DNA of 64,000 bases from Prochlorococcus sp. AG-347-K18 (GCA_003281365.1 QCCF01000005.1:26677-90676); one strand, 5' to 3'; shown: positions 47,466-55,247, counted from the first letter of the stretch. Notes: generated by a model from the letters alone, not told the origin. Translations and numbers: made by a program.

Positions 47466-48236
47466 ATGGCTACTTTAGTCGCTGAAAATTTAACATTTGC
47501 ATACACAGAAAAAAGTAAGCCAGCTTTAAATAAGGTATCGGTTGAGATTAAACCTGGAACTCTAACAGCGCTAGTAGGTCCAAATGGTGCCGGAAAATCA
47601 ACTCTTTTGAGGATATTGCAAGGACAAAATACTCCAGATAAAGGCGAAATAAAAATTGATGGTGAAAATTTATATAGTTCTAGAGCTCTAGTGGCACTTA
47701 TGCCTCAAAGAAGTTCTATGAATTGGAAGTTTCCCATTACAGTTGAAAAATTGGTATCTCTTGGTCAAATAAAGTATTCAAAATCAAGAAGTAATAACCC
47801 CTTTCAAATCAAGGCTCTTCTAGAATATCCTAATTCTTGGATTAATAAATGTTGTGAATTAGAAGCGACAATGCAAAGAGTAGGAATTGCTAATTTGGCT
47901 AATAGAAGACTTGATTCTCTTTCAGGAGGACAGCAACAAAGAGCTCTATTAGCAAAAACTCTTATGTCCCCTGCAAAAATATTTCTTCTGGATGAACCTT
48001 GTGCGGCATTGGATCCACCCGCAAAAGAGGACTTCCTGAAAATTGTTCGTCAACTCGCAGATGCGGGACTTTCTTTGCTAGTAAGTAGCCATGATTGGGG
48101 CGAGTCTCTAAATAACTACGATCAAGTAATCGTTCTTGATAAAAGTGTTTTAGCAGTTGGTAGTCCTGATCAAATAAAAGATAAATTAGATGCGATAAAC
48201 ATAAGCTCTATAAAGGAAAATAATTTCTGTGATTAG
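47466..48236 (+). CDS. znuC: Zinc ABC transporter ATPase
   Basis: A 256-residue ABC ATPase with Walker A GPNGAGKST (residues ~39-47), Q-loop LMPQRSSMNW, signature LSGGQQQRALLAKTL, Walker B IFLLDEPCAALD and switch His in SSHDWGES. An extra ~20 residues lie between the Q-loop and signature. The RSSMNWKFPITV segment is typical of Mn/Zn-type ABC ATPases. It is 138 bases from the divergent znuA. Confidence 0.92.
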   Translation: MATLVAENLTFAYTEKSKPALNKVSVEIKPGTLTALVGPNGAGKSTLLRILQGQNTPDKGEIKIDGENLYSSRALVALMPQRSSMNWKFPITVEKLVSLGQIKYSKSRSNNPFQIKALLEYPNSWINKCCELEATMQRVGIANLANRRLDSLSGGQQQRALLAKTLMSPAKIFLLDEPCAALDPPAKEDFLKIVRQLADAGLSLLVSSHDWGESLNNYDQVIVLDKSVLAVGSPDQIKDKLDAINISSIKENNFCD

Positions 48237-48249
48237 AAAATGTTCCTTA

Positions 48250-48645
48250 TTAATTTTGATCTTGATAACAGTTTTGGCAAAGGCCGAAATATTCGAGTGT
48301 ATGAAACAAAAGTTGAAACTTTCTTGGATTTTTTTTAGGGGCATGAATATCTTTAACAGGACAACCTTCCATTTTCGACGTCTCTCCGCATTGAACGCAG
48401 GTCAAATGATGAATGTCTCTATCTACGGGAGTATAAAGAACCTCTCCTGTTGGGAGATGTCTAGAACGAATTAAACCATGCTTTATAAGAACTTGAAGAT
48501 TCCTGTAAACAGTTGTCAGTCCCATAGCTTTTCCGCTTTCAATCAATTGTCTATGCAACTCTTGACCGCTCAGTTCATCCTCGCATTTATTAAGTTCTTC
48601 AAGAAGTTGTTCTTGTCTTTTGGTAATGTCAGACTTAGTTACCAT
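48250..48645 (-). CDS. zur: Zinc uptake regulator of the Fur family
   Basis: A Fur-family repressor. The DNA-binding winged helix is SGQELHRQLIESGKAMGLTTVYRNLQVL, followed by the dimer metal site HHLTCVQCGETSKMEGCPV and a second Cys pair in LCQNCYQ (structural zinc). I choose the ATG at 48643-48645 (MVTKSDITKRQEQLL, 131 residues); a longer form from 48684 would leave only 17 bases to znuB. It is inserted on the opposite strand between znuC and znuB. Zinc as effector follows from context and is not certain. Confidence 0.88.
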   Translation of the reverse strand: MVTKSDITKRQEQLLEELNKCEDELSGQELHRQLIESGKAMGLTTVYRNLQVLIKHGLIRSRHLPTGEVLYTPVDRDIHHLTCVQCGETSKMEGCPVKDIHAPKKNPRKFQLLFHTLEYFGLCQNCYQDQN

Positions 48646-48701
48646 TGTTTCCAAAATCTTTTTTTGCCTCGTATTTTTGATCATACCGAATCTTTCGAAT
48701 A

Positions 48702-49487
48702 ATGTCTTTTATTAATAACAACTGGTGGTTGGTTCCATTAATAATAACTATATTTTCTGGGATCTTATGCCCAGCGATGGGAACTGTATTAATCACCCAT
48801 AAGAGATTATTACAAGTTAATTTAATCTCTCATTGCGTGTTGCCTGGACTTGCTCTCGCATTAGCGCTTGGAATTCACCCTTCAATTGGTGGTGTTATAA
48901 GTGGTCTTTTAGGCTCGGTAATTGCGGAAAGTTTAACCAATAGAAAAAGTGAAAATTATGAAGCAGTTATGAATACTATTCTCGCTGGAATGCTTGGATT
49001 TGGGGTCCTTATAATCCCTTTACTCGGAATAAGGATTGATTTGGAGGCAGTATTATTTGGCGATTTATTGACAGCAAATTTTGGGGATTTACTTAGAACA
49101 ATAATTGCTTTTTTAGTATTTATACTTTTAATGACTTTTGGATATGAAAAGGTTGTTTATGTGGGATTGGATCCAGAAGGTGCATCCGCTAGTGGTATAA
49201 ATGTTTCTTTATTAAATCTTGCTTTGAGTTTTACGACGGCATTAGTAATTGTTAGTTCAATGTCAGCGGTGGGAGTAATTCTTGTAATTGCTCTTCTTTC
49301 TACGCCAACTTTGTTAGGGCTAAATAAGGCTCATAGTTTAAGAATTGCAATGATGAGGTCTTCATTTTTTGGATTATGTATCTCACTTCTTGGATTTATT
49401 CTCTCTATAGTCTTTAATCTTTCGCCTGGACCTGCAATTAGTGTTATTTGTGTTGCATCACTTTTGATTCCTAAGCTTCGCAAATAA
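48702..49487 (+). CDS. znuB: Zinc ABC transporter permease
   Basis: A 261-residue ABC-3 family membrane protein with about eight hydrophobic helices. Signatures include LVPLIITIFSGILCPAMGTVLI, LISHCVLPGLALALALGI, VYVGLDPEGASASGINVSLLN and VGVILVIALLSTPTLLGL. It pairs with ZnuC and ZnuA for zinc (or manganese) import across the plasma membrane. The start lies 56 bases from the preferred zur start, on opposite strands. Confidence 0.92.
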   Translation: MSFINNNWWLVPLIITIFSGILCPAMGTVLITHKRLLQVNLISHCVLPGLALALALGIHPSIGGVISGLLGSVIAESLTNRKSENYEAVMNTILAGMLGFGVLIIPLLGIRIDLEAVLFGDLLTANFGDLLRTIIAFLVFILLMTFGYEKVVYVGLDPEGASASGINVSLLNLALSFTTALVIVSSMSAVGVILVIALLSTPTLLGLNKAHSLRIAMMRSSFFGLCISLLGFILSIVFNLSPGPAISVICVASLLIPKLRK

Positions 49488-49634
49488 TTAAATCTTAAAT
49501 GTCCAATCAGAGTTTAATGCTTGAGCTTCTGGATTGTTTTTTAAAGCTACTTCCATAGCTTCTTTTTTATTATTAGCTATAACAACTTCATCAAATTCCT
49601 TGCCATTTTTTTTGAGATTTACTTTGAAACGCAT
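49488..49634 (-). CDS. Small conserved hypothetical, 48 aa
   Basis: The protein begins MRFKVNLKKNGKEFDEVVIA and ends NSDWTFKI, with a central ANNKKEAMEVALKNNPEAQ. I recall very similar short proteins from marine picocyanobacteria with unknown function. The stop codon abuts the znuB stop tail to tail. The beta-alpha-beta pattern suggests a tiny compact fold. Confidence 0.65.
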   Translation of the reverse strand: MRFKVNLKKNGKEFDEVVIANNKKEAMEVALKNNPEAQALNSDWTFKI

Positions 49635-49717
49635 AAAAATTATTTAATTAATCAAAAGTTAACCAATAAGCAACTAGATTTAAATACTTTTAAAAGTTAA
49701 TTGATGAAATAGAAACT

Positions 49718-49966
49718 TTAGTTATTTTGAAGTTTTTCTACTACAGATTCTTTCTCAATTTTAGCTACATCCTGTAATCCATTAGCATCAAACCAAGGAG
49801 CGTTTTCCCAATTAAATCCTTCCCCGAACGTATTATCGGGAGCAGCTACGTACCAGTGACATGATGAATCGGGAACATCCACAGCACATTTTGACCAGTC
49901 AGCTTCCCACTGTGGAACTTGTACCCACATGACAGATGCTAATAAAAAAGAAAAAATAAAATTCAT
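49718..49966 (-). CDS. Small secreted protein with Trp-rich core, 82 aa
   Basis: A signal peptide (MNFIFSFLLASVMWVQV) is followed by WEADWSKCAVDVPDSSCHWY, a Trp-, Asp- and Cys-containing core. Two Cys are placed to form a disulfide. The ending DVAKIEKESVVEKL is helical. No family name is recognised, but the composition points to an exported protein. Confidence 0.6.
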   Translation of the reverse strand: MNFIFSFLLASVMWVQVPQWEADWSKCAVDVPDSSCHWYVAAPDNTFGEGFNWENAPWFDANGLQDVAKIEKESVVEKLQNN

Positions 49967-49975
49967 AATTATCGT

Positions 49976-50116
49976 TTAGCAAAATTTTGAAAGATTTTTT
50001 TCACATTCTTTCTTTCTTTTCTTCCAGTAATTCTCAAGTATTTGATATTTATGCTTATTTTTGAATTGACTTAAATGAATATTTTGATTAAGAACTGAAG
50101 TATTTTTGATTTTCAT
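49976..50116 (-). CDS. Small hypothetical, 46 aa, with C-terminal Cys pair
   Basis: The ATG at 50114-50116 opens a 47-codon frame ending at 49976. The product is lysine-rich, with HLSQFKNKHKYQILENYWKK in the middle and the ending KECEKNLSKFC. It lies ten bases beyond the preceding small gene's start on the same strand. Composition fits a helical basic peptide; no homology is known to me. Confidence 0.4.
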   Translation of the reverse strand: MKIKNTSVLNQNIHLSQFKNKHKYQILENYWKKRKKECEKNLSKFC

Positions 50117-50181
50117 GACTCAAGCTGTCTATGCAGAACATATTTAAGACACTATATAGATTTTTTGAAGTGAATTTATAC

Positions 50182-50370
50182 TTAATTTTTGTCTTGCTTT
50201 TGTGTAGGGAAGTATTTTTCGGGATTATTTTCAATATAAGTAAGCGAATATTTGACAACACCAGCTATTATTGAAAAAAGAGCAATTGCAGAAATAATAA
50301 AAATGATTTTTTTGCAAATCCTTTTCATGAATTTTTTATATATTTGATTATTTTTTTCATCAACGCCCAA
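50182..50370 (-). CDS. Small membrane-anchored hypothetical, 48-62 aa
   Basis: Two starts are possible: the ATG at 50370 (62 aa) or a downstream ATG giving MKRICKKIIFIISAIALFSI (48 aa), which I consider more natural as it begins a clean membrane helix. The tail reads SLTYIENNPEKYFPTQ. A single TM helix with a short C-terminal tail is the only clear feature. Confidence 0.45.
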   Translation of the reverse strand: MGVDEKNNQIYKKFMKRICKKIIFIISAIALFSIIAGVVKYSLTYIENNPEKYFPTQKQDKN

Positions 50371-50413
50371 TTTTTCTGAAAGATTTAAATAATTAGTAAT
50401 TTATACTGTAGCC

Positions 50414-50520
50414 TTTTAAATTACCTACGGAGTAAATTGAACACATCAGAAACTCCTCAGACACTTTTTTCTGATAACTTTAAAAGTACTCGACCTTGAT
50501 GTTTGAGTACTTTTTGTATT
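50414..50520 (+). ncRNA. Candidate two-hairpin small RNA with own terminator
   Basis: A TATACT element (50402-50407) could be a -10 box for a start near 50414. A first hairpin ATCAGAAA/TTTCTGAT (50445-50475) has a 15-base loop with CTCCTCAGACAC, reminiscent of the Yfr1 core CTCCTCACAC with two added bases. A second hairpin AAAAGTACTC/GAGTACTTTT (50482-50514) followed by TGTATTTTTT ends it. No ORF covers it. It lies about 80 bases before a Yfr2-type RNA. This is inference from structure only. Confidence 0.5.
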
Positions 50521-50526
50521 TTTTGC
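50482..50526 (+). terminator. Terminator of the candidate small RNA
   Basis: AAAAGTACTC and GAGTACTTTT form a ten-pair stem with a 13-base loop, and the stem is followed by TGTATTTTTT on the forward strand. Confidence 0.75.
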
Positions 50527-50596
50527 CATGTGACAGTTAAGATAGAGGTCTATTAAGCATTACATATTTTGAATTTTGATGTGATATTAGGATTGT

Positions 50597-50690
50597 GTGT
50601 AGGAGGATTGATTTATTTCAGTGGAAACAAGGAAACACTTGATATAAATCAATTTAAAAAGATCTCTCTCTGAGAGATCTTTTTTTTTTG
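50597..50690 (+). ncRNA. yfr2: Yfr2-family small RNA (Yfr2-5 type)
   Basis: The family's tandem GGAAACA motif is present twice (50623-50629 and 50631-50637), displayed on a stem ATTGATTTAT/ATAAATCAAT (50607-50616 with 50644-50653). A terminator hairpin AAGATCTCTC/GAGAGATCTT with a run of nine or more T follows at 50659-50689. A TATTAG -10-like element sits at 50585-50590. Marine picocyanobacteria carry several Yfr2-type copies; which copy this is cannot be told here. Targets are unknown to me. Confidence 0.85.
50659..50690 (+). terminator. Terminator of the Yfr2-family RNA
   Basis: AAGATCTCTC / GAGAGATCTT around a short TCT loop, followed by T9. Confidence 0.88.
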
Positions 50691-50819
50691 GGGATTATTA
50701 GAAATACATATTAAATTCTGAATATATAAACATTTATGCTTTCTTCCAAAATAATTAGTTCGTCATTACAAATTTTGAATTTAATTCGTTAGATTATGAA
50801 CTGTTAAATTCTTCTGATA

Positions 50820-51203
50820 ATGCAAATACTTTTTTTAGTAATTTTAATTTGTTCAAGCTTTTTATTCCCTTCTTCATCATTTGCCTCACATATAGAACTA
50901 AAACCTTGTGTAGAGATTGCTCATTGTGTACGAGAAGAATGGGAGGTAAACAATATTGAGAAACCTTTTGAAGAGATTAAAACATTTATCGAAAACACTC
51001 CAAGAACTGAGATTGTAGAAATTGATGGCAATTATCTTCATGCTGAGGCAACCAGTAAATGGATGAAGTATGTAGACGACTTAGAAGTATCCTTTCTACC
51101 TGAATCAAACATCTTATCAATAAGATCAGAATCAAGAGTTGGAGAAAGTGATTTGGGAGTGAATCAAAAAAGAATTGATTTACTAAAATCAAAAATGTTT
51201 TAA
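50820..51203 (+). CDS. Exported DUF1499 protein
   Basis: A 127-residue protein with a signal peptide (residues 1-22, LFPSSSFASH) and the DUF1499 pattern: PCVEIAHCVREEWEV, TPRTEIVEIDGNYLHAEATS, VDDLEVSFLPESNILSIRSESRVGESDLGVNQKRI. The family is widespread and uncharacterised, often associated with chloroplast and periplasmic locations. Two Cys in the N-terminal half may form a disulfide. Confidence 0.82.
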   Translation: MQILFLVILICSSFLFPSSSFASHIELKPCVEIAHCVREEWEVNNIEKPFEEIKTFIENTPRTEIVEIDGNYLHAEATSKWMKYVDDLEVSFLPESNILSIRSESRVGESDLGVNQKRIDLLKSKMF

Positions 51204-51341
51204 GATAAAAAGAAAAAAAAATAATTTATTTTTATTGTTTTTTGTATAACTTTTCCATTTTTAAAAAAAATTAGCAGATAAAAAAGTGATAATTGTCATC
51301 ATGCCTTGAAAATGGCAAATTTATTAGATTTTCTCTAAAAG

Positions 51342-51626
51342 ATGATCATAAATTTTATATATATATTGTTATCTAGTTTTGTTTTTTTCTGGTTTTATAT
51401 AAACATTAAAAAAAATGGACTTAAATGGGTAATCAAAGGTCTTTTTCAAATTGGAATATTGGGATTATTCATTGGAGGGTTTTTCAAAATATTTTTCACC
51501 TTACCCCCTAATTTATTTATAAAAATAATTTTTCTTATTATTTATACATGGTGCACTGTTGGAATAAATGTAAATTTCATGATCCCTTTGATTAGTTTGA
51601 TTGACCAAAAAATAGTGAAAAAATAA
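51342..51626 (+). CDS. Hypothetical membrane protein, 94 aa, three TM helices
   Basis: The product is largely hydrophobic, with helices near residues 2-20, 32-52 and 60-88. No known motif was found. The spacing to neighbours (138 bases from DUF1499) suggests its own promoter. The frame is short but has consistent hydrophobic periodicity, supporting a real membrane protein. Confidence 0.55.
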   Translation: MIINFIYILLSSFVFFWFYINIKKNGLKWVIKGLFQIGILGLFIGGFFKIFFTLPPNLFIKIIFLIIYTWCTVGINVNFMIPLISLIDQKIVKK

Positions 51627-51702
51627 AATTACAATATGACTTAATTGTCAGTATAAAAAATAAATCTATTTTTTTAATCTGTAATATTTAAATTTATAAG
51701 AT

Positions 51703-51813
51703 TTATTTTTTCCCTTTTGAAAGTCTTTTTCTTGTATACCTAGTCTTTAATGCCAAGTTTGTAATTATATATATTCCAAATAAAAGAATGACTATTCCAA
51801 TAAAGTATTTCAT
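51703..51813 (-). CDS. Small single-TM protein, 36 aa
   Basis: Frame 51813 to 51703 on the reverse strand encodes MKYFIGIVILLFGIYIITNL and a basic tail (ALKTRYTRKRLSKGKK). The positive tail predicts a cytoplasmic C-terminus. The size and one-helix design resemble small photosystem-associated subunits, but no such family is recognised. Confidence 0.4.
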   Translation of the reverse strand: MKYFIGIVILLFGIYIITNLALKTRYTRKRLSKGKK

Positions 51814-51843
51814 TATTTTTTATATAATTACAATGTTTTAGAT

Positions 51844-52251
51844 TTATTCATTATGCCAACTAATTTTAATATCTATTTCTTGAGATAAATTTCTTGTAAC
51901 TGGACATTCTTTGGAAGCTTTTTTCAAAAAATCAATAGTTTCATTAGAAGTGCTCTGTGGTATAAAAATATCTATTATGAGTTCTTTTATCTTCCTCTCG
52001 CTATTTTGTGTCATTACTTTTTCAATATTTAAATATATACCTTTCAAATCAAATCCTTTCGATTTAGCTTTGATTGCCATAATGGTTAGCAGGCAAGTAC
52101 CTAGAGATGTTGCTAATAAATCAGTTGGGGAAAAACTTTCACCTTTACCGTAGTGATCTAAAGGTGCGTCAGTTCTTATAAGGCTTCCAGATTGTAGATG
52201 AATAGCCTCACAGTTTAAATTTCCTAAATAAGAACATTTAATTTTAGTCAT
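51844..52251 (-). CDS. OsmC/Ohr-family peroxiredoxin-like protein
   Basis: A 135-residue protein with the two redox Cys of the OsmC fold: Cys53 in ATSLGTCLLTIMAIKAKSKG and Cys116 in ASKECPVTRNLSQEI. The N-terminal ESFSPTDLLATSLGTC and KGIYLNIEKV are characteristic. OsmC proteins reduce organic hydroperoxides. No regulator is adjacent. Confidence 0.88.
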   Translation of the reverse strand: MTKIKCSYLGNLNCEAIHLQSGSLIRTDAPLDHYGKGESFSPTDLLATSLGTCLLTIMAIKAKSKGFDLKGIYLNIEKVMTQNSERKIKELIIDIFIPQSTSNETIDFLKKASKECPVTRNLSQEIDIKISWHNE

Positions 52252-52378
52252 TTTAAAAAATTAGATTAGGAAAATATTATTAATAAAAAATTATTGAACA
52301 TAACAAGATTATTGATGAGAAATTTTTTATTTGCATGTTAGTGGAGTATTAAGGAAATTCATCATTCAAGTTTTGAAA

Positions 52379-52621
52379 TCAGTTTTTATATCCATATTCC
52401 TCTGAGCAATAATTAATTAATTCAATTGATTTATTAAGAGTTCTTTTATTTTTATTTTCTAGGTCAAAGCATTCATTTAAAACACGTATAGATTCATTTA
52501 AGAATGATTCTTCTTTATTTTTTAAATCTTTAACTTGATTTATATAAATTAATTTTTTAATCCCAATAAGGGAAAATATGATTATTGATATTGTAAAAAT
52601 TGCTATTTTGAATTTATTCAT
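52379..52621 (-). CDS. Hypothetical membrane-anchored protein, 80 aa
   Basis: An N-terminal helix (KIAIFTISIIIFSLIGIKKL) precedes a charged region with two Cys (NECFDLENKN, INYCSEEYG), reading as a short helical repeat (EESFLNESIRVLNECFDLENK). No family is recalled. Frame, signal-like start and lack of overlap support it being real. Confidence 0.5.
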   Translation of the reverse strand: MNKFKIAIFTISIIIFSLIGIKKLIYINQVKDLKNKEESFLNESIRVLNECFDLENKNKRTLNKSIELINYCSEEYGYKN

Positions 52622-52685
52622 ACAATTAGTTGTTACAAATATTTTAATTTATTTAATATCTAAAAACTTTATATAGCTTATAGAA

Positions 52686-52787
52686 CTAAGTAATTACATA
52701 TGTAGCTGCTGTTATTGTTATAGCAGTAATTGAAATGAAGATGTATGGAACAACCTTTAAAGGTATATATAGATTATTTTTAGACAT
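52686..52787 (-). CDS. Possible small TM protein, 33 aa
   Basis: The frame from ATG at 52785-52787 to TAG at 52686 encodes MSKNNLYIPLKVVPYIFISI followed by TAITITAATYVIT, one hydrophobic helix. It may be a genuine small membrane protein or a chance frame; there is no independent support. Confidence 0.3.
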   Translation of the reverse strand: MSKNNLYIPLKVVPYIFISITAITITAATYVIT

Positions 52788-52903
52788 AACTAAATCCTTT
52801 ATAAAAATATTGACATTTTCTTTAAATTTAATAAGTCTTTAAATATACAAATTAATTTTCTTTGCAAAAATTCAATTCTTTTAAAAGATTAAAAAAACTA
52901 TAT

Positions 52904-53110
52904 TCATTGAATTTTCATTAAATAAAGTATTTCTAAATCCTGTCTTGAATCCGATATTTTTCTTTTTAAGAAGATTAATTCTTCCTGGCTCATTTTTGAT
53001 TCTTTTATCATCAATTCTGCTTGTTCAATAGCATGTTCTATATTTCTAATTTTAATTTCTCTTATTAAAGGATCATCTTTACATGCTTTTTGAGTATTCG
53101 CATCTAACAT
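52904..53110 (-). CDS. Hypothetical coiled-coil protein, 68 aa
   Basis: A largely helical, charged sequence: QKACKDDPLIREIKIRNIEH then AIEQAELMIKESKMSQEELIF. The heptad-like pattern suggests a coiled coil. One Cys is near the N-terminus. No family is recognised. Confidence 0.5.
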   Translation of the reverse strand: MLDANTQKACKDDPLIREIKIRNIEHAIEQAELMIKESKMSQEELIFLKRKISDSRQDLEILYLMKIQ

Positions 53111-53159
53111 ATATATTAAAAAAAAATCAATTTGAATTTAATCTAAATTAAAACTTCAT

Positions 53160-53258
53160 TATGATACAACCGCAAAATTAATTAAAATAAATTATTCTAT
53201 AGAAAAGAACTTTAACCTTAGCTAACCCTCTCTTCAATTGATCGAGTGGGTTTTTTTT
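53160..53258 (+). ncRNA. Candidate short transcript with terminator upstream of the 53293 gene
   Basis: TATGAT (53160-53165) and TATTCT (53193-53198) are possible -10 elements. A hairpin of nine pairs with one mismatch (53224-53232 with 53244-53252) and T8 ends at about 53258, only 35 bases before the next gene. The layout could be a small RNA or a leader attenuator for the downstream gene. This is inference only. Confidence 0.35.
53224..53258 (+). terminator. Terminator-like hairpin with T8
   Basis: AACCCTCTC and GAGTGGGTT pair with a single T-T mismatch around an 11-base loop, then TTTTTTTT. The forward-strand orientation is clear from the T-run. Confidence 0.65.
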
Positions 53259-53292
53259 ATGGTGTAATATACTCCTAGCATTTAATACTAAT

Positions 53293-53667
53293 TTGGAAGA
53301 TTCAAAACTTAATCCTCAAGAAAATAATTCAATCGAATCGTCCCCCAATTTGAATGAAGATAATAAAGATCTTAATGAGGGGATTAAAAAGGAAGAAAAT
53401 GTTAAAGCATTTACAGAATTTCTAGAGAAAGCAAGTAGTCAAGATTCTTCAGAAGAAAAAGTAAAACTTGACTCTGAGCGACAAAAACCAAAAATTGATA
53501 AATCACTTTTTAAAAGATTTCTTAATAATGGTTTTGATGGCATTTCAACTAATCCTAACTATAAAATGTTGGCGTTATTAATAATCCTCTTAATAAATTT
53601 GTCTCTATTTTTTGTAATTGGCAATATGGGTAAAGCGTTTTTAAGAAATGCAGGAATTATGGGTTAG
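53293..53667 (+). CDS. Hypothetical acidic protein with C-terminal TM helix, 124 aa
   Basis: It starts at TTG 53293. The first ~70 residues are acidic and disordered (SSPNLNEDNKDLNEGIKKEE, DSERQKPKIDKSLF), followed by a NPNYKMLALLIILLINLSLF helix near 90-112. It resembles other tail-anchored cyanobacterial proteins of unknown role. The terminator-like hairpin lies just upstream. Confidence 0.55.
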   Translation: MEDSKLNPQENNSIESSPNLNEDNKDLNEGIKKEENVKAFTEFLEKASSQDSSEEKVKLDSERQKPKIDKSLFKRFLNNGFDGISTNPNYKMLALLIILLINLSLFFVIGNMGKAFLRNAGIMG

Positions 53668-53764
53668 AAATTATTTATTTCTTTTTGGATAATGATCTTT
53701 ACAATTTTGATTCTTCAAATGAAACTGTGATATTTTCTTGTCAAATTAATATTTAAAATAAAAT

Positions 53765-53926
53765 TTGGATAATAAAGAGCCAGAAAATCCGGTCGTTTAT
53801 CTTTCTAATTTAGTCAAGAAATTAGATGTAAAGAACAGAAATGGTTTAGTAGCCTTAGCGATAGTAAACCTTTTAGTAATTCTTTTATTTAAATTTTATT
53901 TAAAAGGATCTGGATTATTATCTTGA
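53765..53926 (+). CDS. Small hypothetical single-TM protein, 53 aa
   Basis: A TTG start gives MDNKEPENPVVYLSNLVKKL with the helix GLVALAIVNLLVILLFKFYL near residues 28-47. The frame ends at TGA 53924-53926, 18 bases before the convergent TM2 gene. A short acidic N-terminus and a single helix are its only visible features. It may pair with the preceding acidic membrane protein, which has the same architecture. Confidence 0.5.
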   Translation: MDNKEPENPVVYLSNLVKKLDVKNRNGLVALAIVNLLVILLFKFYLKGSGLLS

Positions 53927-53944
53927 ATTTGCCTGCTGGGATTA

Positions 53945-54259
53945 TTATTCAGCATTCTCAAATTGCTTTGCTAATCTAAATGCCTTCTTAATTATTAAAA
54001 AGCCACCATAGGCTCCTGCCAGTAAAGGTAGTACTATTAGAGGGTTAGGGGAATAATCTGAATAATTTTTCACACCCTCAACATATTCATAACCTGAACA
54101 TTTAAGAAAGATAAAGCTAAAAAATGTGATACTCCAACCAATGATTGATAAAAAGCCACCTTTTTTATCTCCTTCGTAGAATCTGTCTAGACCTAAGCCC
54201 CAACCTCCTATTAGGAATATTCCTCTAACAACTGAAATTTTTTCTTGATTTCTAAGCAT
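53945..54259 (-). CDS. TM2-domain membrane protein
   Basis: A 104-residue protein whose GWGLGLDRFYEGDKKGGFLS motif (residues ~19-38) is the TM2 domain hallmark, with a second hydrophobic helix and a third near 76-92. TM2 proteins are of unsettled function across bacteria. The N-terminal MLRNQEKISVVRG is amphipathic. Confidence 0.75.
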   Translation of the reverse strand: MLRNQEKISVVRGIFLIGGWGLGLDRFYEGDKKGGFLSIIGWSITFFSFIFLKCSGYEYVEGVKNYSDYSPNPLIVLPLLAGAYGGFLIIKKAFRLAKQFENAE

Positions 54260-54391
54260 AATAAAAAAGTGTTCACTATGAACATAACCTATTTGTATTT
54301 AAGATGTGAGATGTTTTTATTAATTAATCTTTAAAATAAATTTTTAATGGATTTATCCTATAAATTACAAAAATATTATTTAGTGTTTCTA

Positions 54392-55162
54392 TTAATCATT
54401 AAAGATTTTATTTGAATTCAACAAGGAAATTGAAGGTCTTATATAAATAAAAATAGACCCATACATATCCTGCATAATTCTCATTTCATCGTCTAAATAT
54501 AAAATTGAAATCTGGCAATTTGGCGATTCTTTATTCCAAGGTAACTTATTCCATACCTCTTTAACTGGATACCATCTATCCATAAGAAATTCACTAAATA
54601 ATGGAATCTTATTAAGTCCATCAACTTTGGAAACTTTTGTCTTTTCTAAGTTCATATCAAGTAAATTATTTCTTAAAACTAAATCACTTGCTAGGGTTAT
54701 CACTCTTCCACCAAAAGTAGGCAATAGTTTAAACCAACCTAAGATAGGAATTGTTGTGAGCCCAAATATTGTAGTGTCAAAAGTAGATATAAATTCTTTT
54801 TTGTCAAAATCAATCTTTTGAGCAATTCTCCCAATAGTTGATATGCCAAAGGATCCTACTTGCAATTGATGTAATTTAAAAAAAAGATTACTTTTAAATT
54901 TATCATTTAATGCCTTTTCAATAGCAAGGAAGAAAGGAGAACTTCGAAACAATTCAACGTTAGAAAAAATCAATTCCCACTCTCCAGATAATGATTTTTC
55001 TGATATTTCAAAACTAAAGTCTTTAAGAGCATCAATCAATTCATCCATTTCATTAGATTTTTCCTCATACATAGGTGAAATTAATTTATTTAATCTTTGC
55101 CCTCTATCTGTAACAGCAGCTATTTTATATATATTTGACTTTAACTCTCCAATTTCTTTCAT
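54392..55162 (-). CDS. PAP/fibrillin-family protein
   Basis: A 256-residue plastid-lipid-associated (fibrillin) protein. The N-terminal helical segment TDRGQRLNKLISPMYEEK is followed by the fibrillin strand block LSGEWELIFSNVELFRSSPF and GGRVITLASDLVLRNN. C-terminal YLDDEMRIMQDMYGSIFIYI is the barrel's last strands. Fibrillins are lipocalin-like and bind plastoglobule or thylakoid lipids in plants. Confidence 0.8.
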   Translation of the reverse strand: MKEIGELKSNIYKIAAVTDRGQRLNKLISPMYEEKSNEMDELIDALKDFSFEISEKSLSGEWELIFSNVELFRSSPFFLAIEKALNDKFKSNLFFKLHQLQVGSFGISTIGRIAQKIDFDKKEFISTFDTTIFGLTTIPILGWFKLLPTFGGRVITLASDLVLRNNLLDMNLEKTKVSKVDGLNKIPLFSEFLMDRWYPVKEVWNKLPWNKESPNCQISILYLDDEMRIMQDMYGSIFIYIRPSISLLNSNKIFND

Positions 55163-55247
55163 AACTCCAATACAAAAAATACTAATTAATCTTAGGAATT
55201 TTATTTGAAGTTGATGGCAATTTTAATAATGCTGGTAACAAAATCAA

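Noticed and set aside
48229..48702. Forward-strand open frames across the zur gene
   Set aside because: They are antisense to a clear Fur-family gene and have no protein-like motifs.
51287..51301. A second Zur/Fur-like box (TGATAATTGTCATCA)
   Set aside because: Half-site symmetry is weak and no metal-related gene follows.
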